Below, piece after piece: positions 55,930 to 64,000 of a stretch of 64,000 nt of DNA. This DNA is from Mycolicibacterium vulneris. GTDB lineage: Bacteria > Actinomycetota > Actinomycetes > Mycobacteriales > Mycobacteriaceae. The notes below the pieces were generated by a model, which worked only from the letters and a program-made list of their open reading frames with translations, was not told the origin of the DNA and did no database searches. Every line of letters starts with the position of its first letter. Position 1 is the stretch's first letter. The stretch lies in assembly GCF_002104765.1 (NCBI RefSeq), contig NZ_NCXM01000013.1, positions 62,001 through 126,000 of the forward strand, in the 5' to 3' direction. The translations under genes and the position numbers were made by a program.

Positions 55930-56721
55930 ATGGTGAACCCCGAGCGCGCCCGTTCCCGCACCTTCGTCGTGACCGGCGCCGCGTCGGGAATCGGGTTGGC
56001 CACCGCGCGCCGGCTCCTGGCCGAGGGCGGCACCGTGGTCGGCGCCGACCTGGCCGACCCACCCGACGACCTGGGCCCGCGGTTCACCTTCGTACCCGCC
56101 GACGTGACCGACGAAGCCGCGATCGCCGCGGTGCTGGCCGCCGTGCCGGGCCGCCTCGACGGTCTCTTCCACGCCGCCGGTGTCGCCGGGGGAGGCCCGG
56201 TGCACCTGCTCGACCGCGCCGAATGGGACCGAGTGATCGGCATCAACCTCACCGGCACCTTCCTGGTGGCCAAGGCGGCCCTGGCCAGAATGATCGAACA
56301 ACCCCGGGCCGAGGGCGAACGGGGCTCGATCGTGACGGTCGCCAGCGTCGAGGGCATCGAGGGCACCGCGGGCGGCAGCTCGTACAACGCGGCCAAAGGC
56401 GGCGTTGTGCTGCTCACCAAGAACATCGCGCTCGACTACGGGCCGAGCGGCGTCCGGGCCAACGTCATCTGCCCCGGCTTCATCGAAACGCCCATGGCGC
56501 ACAGCGTCTTCAGCATCCCCGGGATGGAAGGCCCGCTGGCCTCCATCACCAGGGAACACGCCCTGCAGCGGCTGGGGCAGCCCGAAGAGATCGCCGCCAT
56601 GGCCGCCTTCCTGCTGTCTCCCGACGCCTCGTTCGTCAGCGGCCAGGCCCTCGCCGTCGACGGCGGCTACACCGCCGGTCGCGATCACGGTGTCGTCGAA
56701 CTCTTCGGCTTTCCCAGGTGA
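55930..56721 (+). CDS. Short-chain dehydrogenase/reductase (SDR)
   Basis: A 263-residue classical SDR. The cofactor motif TGAASGIGLATARRLL is near residue 15, with Asp in VVGADLADP pointing to NAD(H). The active site has Ser in VTVASVEGIEG near residue 136 and Tyr/Lys in SSYNAAKGGVVL near residue 153. The C-terminus is SGQALAVDGGYTAGRDHG. It precedes the catalase-like gene by 18 bases in the same direction. The substrate is a secondary alcohol or ketone, not identified. Confidence 0.92.
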   Translation: MVNPERARSRTFVVTGAASGIGLATARRLLAEGGTVVGADLADPPDDLGPRFTFVPADVTDEAAIAAVLAAVPGRLDGLFHAAGVAGGGPVHLLDRAEWDRVIGINLTGTFLVAKAALARMIEQPRAEGERGSIVTVASVEGIEGTAGGSSYNAAKGGVVLLTKNIALDYGPSGVRANVICPGFIETPMAHSVFSIPGMEGPLASITREHALQRLGQPEEIAAMAAFLLSPDASFVSGQALAVDGGYTAGRDHGVVELFGFPR

Positions 56722-56739
56722 TCTGACTAAGATTCGTCC

Positions 56740-57681
56740 ATGAGCGGTGGACTTACCCCTGACCAGGCGATCGAGGCGATCCGGGGTGCCGGGGGAGCAC
56801 AGCCCGGTTGTCGCGCATTGCACGCCAAAGGCGCCCTGTACAGGGGCACGTTCACGGCGACCCCCGATGCGCTCATGCTCTCGCGCGCACAGCATCTCGA
56901 TGGCTCGACCGTTCCGGCGCTGATTCGCTTCTCCAACGGATCGGGCAACCCCGAGCAGCGCGACGGCGCGTCCGGTGTGCGGGGGATGGCGGTGAAGTTC
57001 ACCTTGCCCGACGGCTCCACCACCGATGTCTCGACGCAGACCGCCCGCCTGTTCGTCTCCAGTACGCCGGACGGCTTCATCGATCTGCTCAAGGCGCTGC
57101 GGCCCGGCCTCACCACACCGCTGCGCCTGGCCAAACACCTGCTCTTCCATCCGGGGCTGCTCGGCGCGCTGCCCATCCTGCGCGAAGCGAACCGCGTCCC
57201 GGCCAGCTACGCCACCACCGAATACCACGGCCTGCACGCCTTTCGGTGGATCGCCGCCGACGGCAGCGCCAGATTCGTTCGCTACCACCTGGTTCCGACC
57301 GCGCCCGAGGAATACCTGTCGGGATCGGATGCCGGCGGCAAGGATCCGGACTTCCTCACCGACGAGCTGAAGCAGCGGCTGGACGACGGGCCGGTGCGGT
57401 TCGACTTCCGAGTACAGATCGCCGGACCCACCGATTCGACGGTGGACCCGTCGGCGGCCTGGCAGAGCACGCAGATCGTCACCGTCGGCACGCTGGCGAT
57501 CACGGGCCTGGACACCCAACGCGAGCACGGGGGCGACATCGTGGTGTTCGACCCGATGCGCGTCACCGATGGCATCGAGCCCTCCGACGATCCGGTCCTG
57601 CACTTCCGGACACTGGCGTATTCCGCCTCGGTCAAGCTGCGAACCGGCGTGGAACGCGGCGCCGAAGCTCCGCCCGCCTGA
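56740..57681 (+). CDS. Small catalase-like haem peroxidase (SrpA/YbfF type)
   Basis: A 313-residue catalase-related protein, much shorter than ordinary catalases (about 480-750 residues). The distal His is in CRALHAKGALYRGTF near residue 28, the Asn side in LIRFSNGSGNPEQRDGASGV near residue 67, then RGMAVKFTLPDGSTTDV. The proximal haem ligand should be the Tyr in FRTLAYSASVKLR near residue 297. Members are peroxidases with low catalase activity that use organic substrates. Coding with an SDR and a transporter suggests a redox role. Confidence 0.87.
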   Translation: MSGGLTPDQAIEAIRGAGGAQPGCRALHAKGALYRGTFTATPDALMLSRAQHLDGSTVPALIRFSNGSGNPEQRDGASGVRGMAVKFTLPDGSTTDVSTQTARLFVSSTPDGFIDLLKALRPGLTTPLRLAKHLLFHPGLLGALPILREANRVPASYATTEYHGLHAFRWIAADGSARFVRYHLVPTAPEEYLSGSDAGGKDPDFLTDELKQRLDDGPVRFDFRVQIAGPTDSTVDPSAAWQSTQIVTVGTLAITGLDTQREHGGDIVVFDPMRVTDGIEPSDDPVLHFRTLAYSASVKLRTGVERGAEAPPA

Positions 57682-57747
57682 CCGGGGAGTCCCGGAGGCG
57701 GCAGTCGCCTCGCGCCGAAATCGGCGGCAGGCTAAGGTTTTTCTTCG

Positions 57748-58533
57748 GTGTCGCCATTTCAGATGTTCCTCATATGCCTGGCCGGGCTGGGTGCCGGCGC
57801 GATCAACGCGCTGGTCGGGTCCGGCACCCTGATCACCTTCCCGACCCTGGTGGCGCTCGGCTATCCGCCGGTGACGGCCACCATGTCGAACGCGACGGGT
57901 CTGGTCGCGGGCAGCGTCTCGGGCACCTGGGGCTATCGCGCCGAGCTGCGCGGTCAGTGGGATCGGCTGCGGTGGCAGCTCCCGGCATCGCTGGCCGGTG
58001 CGGTGGTGGGCGCGTATCTGTTGTTGCATCTCCCCGAAAAGGTGTTCGCCGAGATCGTGCCGGTGCTGCTGGTGCTGGCGCTGGTGCTGGTGGTGATCGG
58101 GCCGCGAATCCAGGCGTGGACGGCTCGGCGCGCGGAGGAGGCGGGACGTTCACCCGAGCACGTCAGCCCGCGCCGGATGGTTGCGCTGGTGGTCGGCACC
58201 TTCGCCGTCGGCGTCTACGGCGGCTATTTCACCGCGGCGCAAGGCATCCTGCTGGTCGGCCTGATGGGTGCGCTGTTGCCGGAGTCGGTGCAGCGGATGA
58301 ACGCGGCCAAGAATCTGTTGGCTCTGGTGGTGAATGTGGTTGCCGCCGTTGCCTATACGTCAGTGGCGTTCGACCGGATCAGCTGGCCGGCCGCGGGTCT
58401 GATTGCGGCGGGCTCACTGGTCGGCGGGCTGCTCGGGGCGCGTTACGGGCGCCGGCTGTCGGGCGACGCGCTGCGCGCGATCATCGTGGTCGTCGGTTTG
58501 ATCGGCCTGTATCGCCTGCTCGCTGTTGCCTGA
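57748..58533 (+). CDS. TSUP (TauE/SafE) family transporter
   Basis: A 261-residue membrane protein with about eight hydrophobic segments. The family features are ALVGSGTLITFPTLVALGYP near residue 21, VTATMSNATGLVAGSVSGTW, and a repeated half with FTAAQGILLVGLMGALLPES and VQRMNAAKNLLALVVNVVAA. TSUP proteins export or import sulfite, sulfoacetate or similar anions. It is 66 bases after the catalase-like gene in the same direction. Confidence 0.9.
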   Translation: MSPFQMFLICLAGLGAGAINALVGSGTLITFPTLVALGYPPVTATMSNATGLVAGSVSGTWGYRAELRGQWDRLRWQLPASLAGAVVGAYLLLHLPEKVFAEIVPVLLVLALVLVVIGPRIQAWTARRAEEAGRSPEHVSPRRMVALVVGTFAVGVYGGYFTAAQGILLVGLMGALLPESVQRMNAAKNLLALVVNVVAAVAYTSVAFDRISWPAAGLIAAGSLVGGLLGARYGRRLSGDALRAIIVVVGLIGLYRLLAVA

Positions 58534-58578
58534 CGAGAGACCTGGTACGGCAACGGGATTGACCTCGTCTGTCTTGGC

Positions 58579-59664
58579 TCAACTCAGCGTGGCCGCGGCG
58601 GCTTCGGTGATGACATCCATCACCTCGCCGCGCTTGCGCCAGGCCCGCAGCTGACGCATCGCCCCGTTGCCGTCGGTTATGACACGGTCGAGTTCGTGGC
58701 GAACCCGGTCGTATTCGCCCAGCGACTCCAGCGCGGGGCGCACCCGCTGCACAAGCGCCCCTAATTGTTCACCCGCCGGCACCGCGCCGCGGCCGTGGAT
58801 CAAATCCATTGTGCGGCCGGATAGCCCGTCGTGTGCGGCCTTCCAGTACGCCGCGCGCAGCGCACCGGCCGGTAGCCGCCCAGCGTCATCGGGCGAGTCT
58901 AGCGCGGTCACCACCGCCGCCCGGATCAGGGTGGCGAGCAGTACGGTCTCGGCGACGGTGGCGGGCACGTCGGCCACCCGGACCTCGACCGTCGGGAAGT
59001 CCGCGGAAGGGCGTACGTCCCAATAGATCATGTCCTTGTCCAGGATCACCCCGGCATCGACCAATCGGCGCACCGCGTCGTCGTACTCGTCGGGTGAGGC
59101 GAAGAACGGCGGCGCCCCGGCGGCGGGCCAGCGCCGCCACAGCACGCTGCGCCAGCTCGCGTAGCCGCTGTCCGCGTTGCGGTACACGCGCGAATTCGCC
59201 GACAGTGCAAGCAAAGACGGCAGCCACGGCCGCAGCCAATTGCTGACGTGGATGGCCGCGGCGCGATCGGGCACCTGCACGTGCACGTGGCATCCGCAGA
59301 TGCCCTGTTCGTGGGCGATCATTCCGAACTCTTCGCCGATCCTGCGGTAGCGCGGGGTGTCGGTGACCGGAAACTCGTGCGGTGTGGTCGGCGGAAGCCC
59401 GCAGGCCAGCAGCTGGGCGCCGGCGGCCTCGGCGGCCTGCGCCGCGGAGCGCCGCAGCCGGCTCAGCTCCGCGCCGAGCTCGTCGCTGGTCGAAGCCACC
59501 TGCGAGGTGGTTTCCACCTGGCAACTGCTCAATTCGAGCTGCAGCTCGACGCCGTGCCGCTCGGCTTCCGCGGCCACCGCGGCGTTGTGCGGGGCGGGCG
59601 CGCCGGTCTGCGGATCGACGAGAAGGAATTCTTCCTCGGCACCAACGGTGGGATGGTCCCCCAT
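58579..59664 (-). CDS. YbdK-family carboxylate-amine ligase (glutamate-cysteine ligase type 2)
   Basis: A 361-residue enzyme of the GCS2 family. N-terminal VGAEEEFLLVDPQTGAP gives the Glu metal ligands, QLELSSCQVETTSQVASTSD near residue 41, CGCHVHVQVPDRAAAIHVSN near residue 117, and RPSADFPTVEVRVADVP near residue 220. E. coli YbdK makes gamma-glutamylcysteine weakly; mycobacteria use EgtA in ergothioneine synthesis and this Rv0433-like protein has an unknown substrate. The ATG at 59664 is chosen because the motif begins at once. Confidence 0.9.
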   Translation of the reverse strand: MGDHPTVGAEEEFLLVDPQTGAPAPHNAAVAAEAERHGVELQLELSSCQVETTSQVASTSDELGAELSRLRRSAAQAAEAAGAQLLACGLPPTTPHEFPVTDTPRYRRIGEEFGMIAHEQGICGCHVHVQVPDRAAAIHVSNWLRPWLPSLLALSANSRVYRNADSGYASWRSVLWRRWPAAGAPPFFASPDEYDDAVRRLVDAGVILDKDMIYWDVRPSADFPTVEVRVADVPATVAETVLLATLIRAAVVTALDSPDDAGRLPAGALRAAYWKAAHDGLSGRTMDLIHGRGAVPAGEQLGALVQRVRPALESLGEYDRVRHELDRVITDGNGAMRQLRAWRKRGEVMDVITEAAAATLS

Positions 59665-59686
59665 GAGCCGATTACGGCCCGAGGAT

Positions 59687-60124
59687 CTACCAGCGGGCGG
59701 CCGCGGACAGCGCGGAGTCGACGGTGGGGTAGATCGGCAACACGCTGCCAAGACCACACGCGTCGACGATGCGCTCGACGATCGTCTCGCAGCTCACCAG
59801 GCGCAGGTCGATGTCGCGGTCGCGGCAGCCCTTGGCCTCTTCGGCCAGCACCGCGAAGGCGCAGCAGCCCATGAAGTCGAGCCCGGTGACGTCGACGACG
59901 AAGAAGCCGGGCGCGGTGACGCCGCTGGCCGCCTCGCGCACCAGGTGGCGCCAGGTGTCCTCGTTGCAGGCGTCGATCTCGCCCCCGGCGTAGATCACCA
60001 CCGACGGGCCGCTGCGATCCGCGGTCGCCCGCAGCGTGGAGTTGGGGTCGCCGAGCTCGTAGACGAGTTTGGTGCTCAACGTCAGATGACTGGTGGGCAT
60101 CGCTTCAACAATGGCGGAATTCAT
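59687..60124 (-). CDS. STAS-domain protein (anti-sigma-factor antagonist fold)
   Basis: A 145-residue protein with a STAS domain: GPSVVIYAGGEIDACNEDTW near residue 39, FFVVDVTGLDFMGCCAFAVL near residue 74, DIDLRLVSCETIVERIVDA. The normally phosphorylated Ser of the D-S-S motif is replaced by Cys (G86-C87-C88), so standard control by an anti-sigma kinase is unlikely. The ATG at 60124 follows AGGGGG. It lies 22 bases upstream of the ligase gene, same direction. Confidence 0.85.
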   Translation of the reverse strand: MNSAIVEAMPTSHLTLSTKLVYELGDPNSTLRATADRSGPSVVIYAGGEIDACNEDTWRHLVREAASGVTAPGFFVVDVTGLDFMGCCAFAVLAEEAKGCRDRDIDLRLVSCETIVERIVDACGLGSVLPIYPTVDSALSAAARW

Positions 60125-60275
60125 GGTGGACCCCCTGATCGACAAACGCCCCGAGGCGCCCCGATGGATGCCCGTCCTAATGTCTGAAGACAGACTGTTC
60201 GCGGATGTGAATCTCTTTTCTATAACGAGACAGGGCGGTCTGTCTACCGGCGGGGGCCTAAGAGTACGTTAAGTC

Positions 60276-60896
60276 CTGTATGACAACCCGGATGTCGGAG
60301 CACCCACCGCGTCGCCTCGCGAACGCGTACTGACTGCCGCGTACGAGCTGTTCAGCCGGCGTGGTATCCGCGCGGTGGGCACCGACGAAGTGATCGCACG
60401 GGCCGGTGTCGCCAGGGCGACGCTGTACCGCCATTTCGCGACGAAGAATGACCTGGTAGTGGCCGTGCTGGTGCGCCGCGAGGAGCTCTGGACCCGCGGC
60501 TTGATCGAGGAGCAGTCGCGCCAGCGCGGCAACACCCCCGAGGAACAGTTGCTGGCGATCTTCGACGTCATGCACGACTGGTTCCGGCTCAGCGACCGCT
60601 ACGAGGGTTGCTCGTTCATCAATGTTCTGTTCGAGGTGGGACCCGATCACCCGGCCGGTCAGGCCTGCATCACCCACATCGACCACGTCCGCGACATCGT
60701 GCGGCGCCGCGCCGTTGCGGCCGGCTTGACCGATGTCGAGGAATTCGCCTCGTCCTGGCACATTCTGATGAAGGGCGCGATCGTTCTGGCCGCCGTCGGG
60801 GACCTGGACGCCGCGCTGCGCGCAAGAAAAATGGCCCGCTTTCTGATCGATGAACACCGGCCGCCGTCAGCCGCGGACACCGGCGAGGCCGTCTAG
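60276..60896 (+). CDS. TetR-family regulator, 5' end in doubt (CTG start or frameshift)
   Basis: The frame encodes a TetR protein: ASPRERVLTAAYELFSRRGI, TDEVIARAGVARATLYRHFA, TKNDLVVAVL, then a C-terminal domain with EGCSFINVLFEVGPDHPAG. The HTH needs residues well upstream of the first GTG in frame (60375), but between the in-frame TAA at 60270 and that GTG there is no ATG, GTG or TTG, only CTG at 60276. In another frame ATG 60280 opens MTTRMSEHPP and could join after a one-base deletion near 60307. It converges on the DedA gene with no gap. Confidence 0.72.
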   Translation: MYDNPDVGAPTASPRERVLTAAYELFSRRGIRAVGTDEVIARAGVARATLYRHFATKNDLVVAVLVRREELWTRGLIEEQSRQRGNTPEEQLLAIFDVMHDWFRLSDRYEGCSFINVLFEVGPDHPAGQACITHIDHVRDIVRRRAVAAGLTDVEEFASSWHILMKGAIVLAAVGDLDAALRARKMARFLIDEHRPPSAADTGEAV

Positions 60897-61562
60897 TCAG
60901 ACGGTGTCGGACGCGCCTGCGCCGGTCTTGCGGTAATGCTCGGCCTCCAATTCCGCAATCATCCGGGATGTGCGTTCCCGCAACAGGATTGCAGCGGTCA
61001 GCCCGCCCACGACGGCGATCACCAAGCCGATCCAGGAGAACCGTTCCAGCCAGCGTTCGGCGGCCATGCCGGCGAAGTACACCAACGCGGTCGTGCCGCC
61101 CGCCCAGCAGATGGCGCCCGAGACGTTGGCTGCCAGGAACCGCGGGTAGTGCATCTTCAGCGCCCCCGCCAGCGGGCCGGCCAAGATTCGTAGCAGCGCG
61201 ATGAAGCGGCCCAGAAAGACGGCGCGAACGCCCCAGCGGTTGAACAACTTTTCGGCGAGCGCGATATGCCCGGGCCCGAAATGCTTCGGGAACCGTCGGC
61301 CCAGCCGGTCGAAAAGCGGCATGCCGAACCGGCGGCCGATCGCGTAGCCGATCGAATCGCCGCTCACCGCGCCGAGCACCGCGGCGACGCCGACCCCGAC
61401 CGGATTGACGGCCAGGTCATGGTGCGACGACATCAGCGCCGCCGTGACCAGCACGATCTCACCAGGCAGGGGGATGCCCAGGCTCTCGATCCCCACCACG
61501 CCGCCGACCACCAGGTAGACCGCGAGCGGCGGAATCGAGTGCAGCAAGGGCTCCAGATTCAT
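60897..61562 (-). CDS. DedA-family membrane protein
   Basis: A 221-residue polytopic protein of the DedA/VTT (SNARE-associated) family. Features: VVGGVVGIESLGIPLPGEIV near residue 18, AVLGAVSGDSIGYAIGRRFG near residue 61, and the loop FLGRFIALLRILAGPLAG near residue 115 with the basic residues needed for function. DedA proteins move undecaprenyl-phosphate or phospholipids across the membrane and affect pH and antibiotic sensitivity. The C-terminus is cytosolic. Confidence 0.92.
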   Translation of the reverse strand: MNLEPLLHSIPPLAVYLVVGGVVGIESLGIPLPGEIVLVTAALMSSHHDLAVNPVGVGVAAVLGAVSGDSIGYAIGRRFGMPLFDRLGRRFPKHFGPGHIALAEKLFNRWGVRAVFLGRFIALLRILAGPLAGALKMHYPRFLAANVSGAICWAGGTTALVYFAGMAAERWLERFSWIGLVIAVVGGLTAAILLRERTSRMIAELEAEHYRKTGAGASDTV

Positions 61563-61598
61563 GCGTCCAGGATGCCTGACCGGCCGCGGATCCGTGCC

Positions 61599-62462
61599 TC
61601 AAGGTGTGCGCTTGAACTCGCTCGGGGTGTCCAGCCCCTCCAGCCGCGGGCGTTTGGGTTCGCGCCCGTCGTACGATGACAGGCCGCGCAGCCGCCGCCA
61701 GATCCACGGGAAGAAGCTCTCCTGCGTCCAGCGCAACTGCTCGAACGTGCCCGCCGCGAAGGAACGTTGCATGGGATTCAGACCGCCGCACGCCCAATCA
61801 TGGCTGCTGTCAGGCAAATTGAGTGCCTCGGCGGCCGCGGCGGCGAACAGCATGTGGCCCTTGGTGGACGCGTGCACCCGATCGATGGCCCAGGTGTCCA
61901 ACTCGCGCATCGACGGCGCGTTGTACAGGTCGACGAGCCGAAACCCGTAGCGGTGAGCCGCCGCGCTGATGGCCCCGTTGATCCGGGCCAGCCGCCCCGC
62001 CACCAGCCGGCCCAGCGGCAGGAACTGGGCGACATTCGGGAAGGTCGTCGTCACCACCGTCGCGCCCGAGTCGGCCAGCGCGGCGTAGATGTGCTCGAGG
62101 TCGGCCAGGGCGGGCGCGAAGGATCGCCCGGGCTGAATGACGTCGTTCATGCCAGCGCAGACGGTGATCAGGTCCGGCCGCATCGCCAGCGCCTGCGGAA
62201 GCTGCTCGGTGAGCACGTGGCTGATCCGTTTTCCGCGGATCGCGAGATTGGCGTATTGCAGGCCGGGATACAGCGAATCGACCATCATCGCCAACCGATC
62301 GGCGAATCCGAGCAGGCCGACGGTGTCGTCGCCGTCCCACAGGCCCTCGGTCTGGCTGTCACCAATGGCCACGTAACGGCGGTATCCAGCGTGAATAGCC
62401 CCGCTCACGATGCCGAGAATAATAGCTATCCTCCGAATCCGGACCTTGTGAAAACGCAGCAT
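61599..62462 (-). CDS. SGNH/GDSL-family hydrolase with N-terminal hydrophobic segment
   Basis: A 287-residue hydrolase. After the hydrophobic IAIILGIVSGAIHAG come the SGNH blocks: Ser in YVAIGDSQTEGLWD (block I), a Gly region in YANLAIRGKRISH (II), Asn in CAGMNDVIQPG (III), and Asp/His in AIDRVHASTKGH (V). All catalytic residues are present. It is likely an exported or membrane-bound esterase/lipase. The ATG at 62462 has AGGA upstream. It is divergent from the permease gene. Confidence 0.87.
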   Translation of the reverse strand: MLRFHKVRIRRIAIILGIVSGAIHAGYRRYVAIGDSQTEGLWDGDDTVGLLGFADRLAMMVDSLYPGLQYANLAIRGKRISHVLTEQLPQALAMRPDLITVCAGMNDVIQPGRSFAPALADLEHIYAALADSGATVVTTTFPNVAQFLPLGRLVAGRLARINGAISAAAHRYGFRLVDLYNAPSMRELDTWAIDRVHASTKGHMLFAAAAAEALNLPDSSHDWACGGLNPMQRSFAAGTFEQLRWTQESFFPWIWRRLRGLSSYDGREPKRPRLEGLDTPSEFKRTP

Positions 62463-62529
62463 CGTCCTGCCGTGGCTGCGGACCACCCAGGGCGCGCTTC
62501 GGGCCGGCTTTGGTCTAGCGTCATGGATC

Positions 62530-63615
62530 ATGGCGAAGCCATTGCCGGTCAAGGCAATTGGGACGTTGCAACGTGCGGATGTCGCATTAGGCGTTTTGGT
62601 CGCATCGGCGGTGTTCGTGACCGGACTGCTCTGGGCCAAGTGGATGCCCTATGTGAGCAAGGCCGTGAGCGCCGGGCGCACCCATCATTGGTCCGGCCGC
62701 AACATCTTGACAGTGGGTTCGGTACACGCCGGCGACAGCCCTTCGTGGCATGCCGCCGCGACGTTCTTCCACGCGTACTGGTCATCGATATGGCCGGCCC
62801 TGTTGGTGGCATTGCTGATCAGCGCGTCGGTGCAAGCGTTGTTGCCGCGCTCATGGCTGCCGCGAGCCTTGAACCGCTGCCATCCGATCTCGAGCGCGCT
62901 TGCCGGCGGGGCCGCCGGCATGCCGTCGATGATGTGCACGTGCTGCGCCGCGCCGGTGGCCGTGACGTTGCGCCGCAACGGCGTCACTTCGCCCGCGGCC
63001 GTCGCGTACTGGCTGGGCAATCCGCTGCTGAATCCGGCGGTGATCGTCTTCCTGTCCTTCGTCGCTCCCTGGCAGTGGGCGCTGACCAGAGTGGTTGTCG
63101 GTGTCGCCACGGTGCTTGCGGTCGCGGCGTCGGTGGCGCTGGTTACTCGCGCCGACGGCAGCCCGCCTCCGGTGACCGCGGCGATCGAATCGCCAGGTGC
63201 GCGCGAGCCGGCGGGGCGCCGGTTCGGGCGAGCGCTGCTGGGCCTGTGCGTGTTCTTGTTGCCGGAGTACGCAATCCTGGTGCTTCTGGTCGGCGCGTGT
63301 CGCGGCTGGCTGCTCACACTCGCTCAGCCGGTGCACCATGGCTTGCTGCAGGGCCTCGTCATGGTCGTACTCGCCGCGATCGTCGGCACTCTCCTCGTCA
63401 TTCCGACGGCCGGCGAAATCCCGGTGCTACAGAGCCTGGCGTTGCTCGGGGCCTCGTCGGGAATGCTCGGTGCGTTCTTGATCACCCTTCCCGCCGTCAG
63501 CATCCCGGGTGCGGCGATGGTCGCCCGCAGCTTCGGCTGGAAGGCCATCGCGGCCAGCACTGGCGTCGTGATGGCCGCGGGATTACTGGGCGCGATCATG
63601 CTGAGCCTGCTCTGA
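62530..63615 (+). CDS. DUF318-type permease (ArsP-like, UPF0718)
   Basis: A 361-residue membrane protein with eight or more hydrophobic segments. The first half has ALAGGAAGMPSMMCTCCAAP, a Cys-rich re-entrant motif (family: G-x-P-x-C-x-C), then WLGNPLLNPAVIVFLSFVAP. The second half repeats it: LVIPTAGEIPVLQSLALLGA and LGAFLITLPAVSIPGAAMV. Some members (ArsP) export trivalent organoarsenicals; others are unassigned. No metal regulator is beside it; a 67-bp gap separates it from the SGNH gene. Confidence 0.83.
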   Translation: MAKPLPVKAIGTLQRADVALGVLVASAVFVTGLLWAKWMPYVSKAVSAGRTHHWSGRNILTVGSVHAGDSPSWHAAATFFHAYWSSIWPALLVALLISASVQALLPRSWLPRALNRCHPISSALAGGAAGMPSMMCTCCAAPVAVTLRRNGVTSPAAVAYWLGNPLLNPAVIVFLSFVAPWQWALTRVVVGVATVLAVAASVALVTRADGSPPPVTAAIESPGAREPAGRRFGRALLGLCVFLLPEYAILVLLVGACRGWLLTLAQPVHHGLLQGLVMVVLAAIVGTLLVIPTAGEIPVLQSLALLGASSGMLGAFLITLPAVSIPGAAMVARSFGWKAIAASTGVVMAAGLLGAIMLSLL

Positions 63616-63655
63616 CTGAGGCAAATTTCTGCGGCGCCGCGAGTACCGTCATGTC

Positions 63656-64000
63656 ATGCAGAAGAAGCGCGAGCCCGTCGCCGATTCGCTTGCGCCGCAG
63701 TATCCGATCGAGTCGGTCGACAACGCGCTCAAGCTGTTGCTGCTGTTGGGTGAACGGCCCCAGATCCGGTTGAGCGAGGCGACCCGCTATCTGGGCGTGG
63801 CGTCGTCGACCGCGCATCGCTTGCTGGCGATGCTGGCTTATCGCGGGTTCGTCCGCCAGGATCCGGTGTCCAAGGCCTATCTGCCCGGTCCCTCGTTGAC
63901 CGGTGTCGCGTTCGCGATCTTCGGCCGCATCGACATCGCGCGATCCGCCGCGCCCGTCATGCGCAGCCTCAGCGAACAACTGCGCGAAACGGTGCACGTC
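63656..64000 (+). CDS. IclR-family regulator (5' part; runs off the window)
   Basis: From ATG 63656, 115 codons are open to the last base. An N-terminal winged helix is clear: YPIESVDNALKLLLLLGERP, RLSEATRYLGVASSTAHRLL, AMLAYRGFVRQDPVSKAYLP. The start of the effector domain follows (DIARSAAPVMRSLSEQLRET). IclR proteins control catabolic genes, often divergent ones. The gene continues beyond the window, so its ligand domain cannot be judged. Confidence 0.88.
   Translation, partial: MQKKREPVADSLAPQYPIESVDNALKLLLLLGERPQIRLSEATRYLGVASSTAHRLLAMLAYRGFVRQDPVSKAYLPGPSLTGVAFAIFGRIDIARSAAPVMRSLSEQLRETVHV

Noticed and set aside
55882..58029. 715-codon minus-strand ORF
   Set aside because: Antisense to the SDR, catalase-like and TSUP genes, each with clear motifs.
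61767..63773. 668-codon plus-strand ORF
   Set aside because: Antisense to the SGNH gene and out of frame with the permease gene; no domain.

Overview
The window is from a Mycobacterium, most likely a slow-growing non-tuberculous species. It has high GC, many GTG and TTG starts and many leaderless or ATGA-overlapped genes. The first 26 kb follows, in inverted orientation, the M. tuberculosis order Rv2690c to Rv2668: permease, TrmA-like methyltransferase, ArsB/NhaD transporter, CBS protein, dxs1, RNase D, DUF3000, echA15, hemE, hemY, hemQ, methyltransferase, msrB, aftC, a TAP-like hydrolase, ribD, an AFG1-type ATPase, a GNAT and a Rv2668-like exported protein. This part is housekeeping: isoprenoid precursors, the coproporphyrin branch of haem synthesis, arabinan synthesis and repair.

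The order is broken once, between dxs1 and the RNase D gene (about 5.84-12.2 kb). This inserted block starts with a decayed IS481-type transposase fragment. It carries a Rieske oxygenase with an overlapping 59-aa membrane protein, a divergent TetR gene, and an operon of TetR, LLM oxidoreductase, aminoglycoside-phosphotransferase-like kinase and second LLM oxidoreductase. Repeats in the two TetR control regions look like operators.

From 25 to 36 kb lies an accessory stretch rich in small exported proteins: four DUF732, one DUF4189, one Rv2253-like, one MPT63-like and several orphans. They are mixed with gene remnants: a methyltransferase broken over three frames, an aldehyde dehydrogenase tail and a SnoaL-like tail. 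CtaG-like and cation-efflux membrane proteins and a universal stress protein sit among them.

At 37.7-38.2 kb is a tRNA cluster: Val-GAC, Cys and Gly on the minus strand and Val-CAC on the plus strand. A 14-bp perfect inverted repeat, an 18-codon leader ORF and three consecutive GAF-ANTAR proteins follow. The 40.9-53 kb stretch holds an acyl-AMP/CoA ligase, a GT4 glycosyltransferase with a putative glycosidase-like partner, two DUF5994 paralogues sharing a near-identical leader with a hexaloop hairpin, a transglutaminase, a WS/DGAT-like protein without its catalytic histidines, and a coiled-coil protein with a 21-bp tandem repeat.

The last 11 kb is metabolic: acyl-CoA ligase, SDR, small catalase-like protein, TSUP transporter, YbdK-type ligase, STAS protein, TetR, DedA, SGNH hydrolase, a DUF318 permease and the start of an IclR regulator that leaves the window. 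I see no CRISPR array, rRNA, intact transposon or prophage. The best candidate for something undescribed is the 38-49 kb ANTAR/DUF5994 region with its leader ORF and structured leaders; any link between them is inference.
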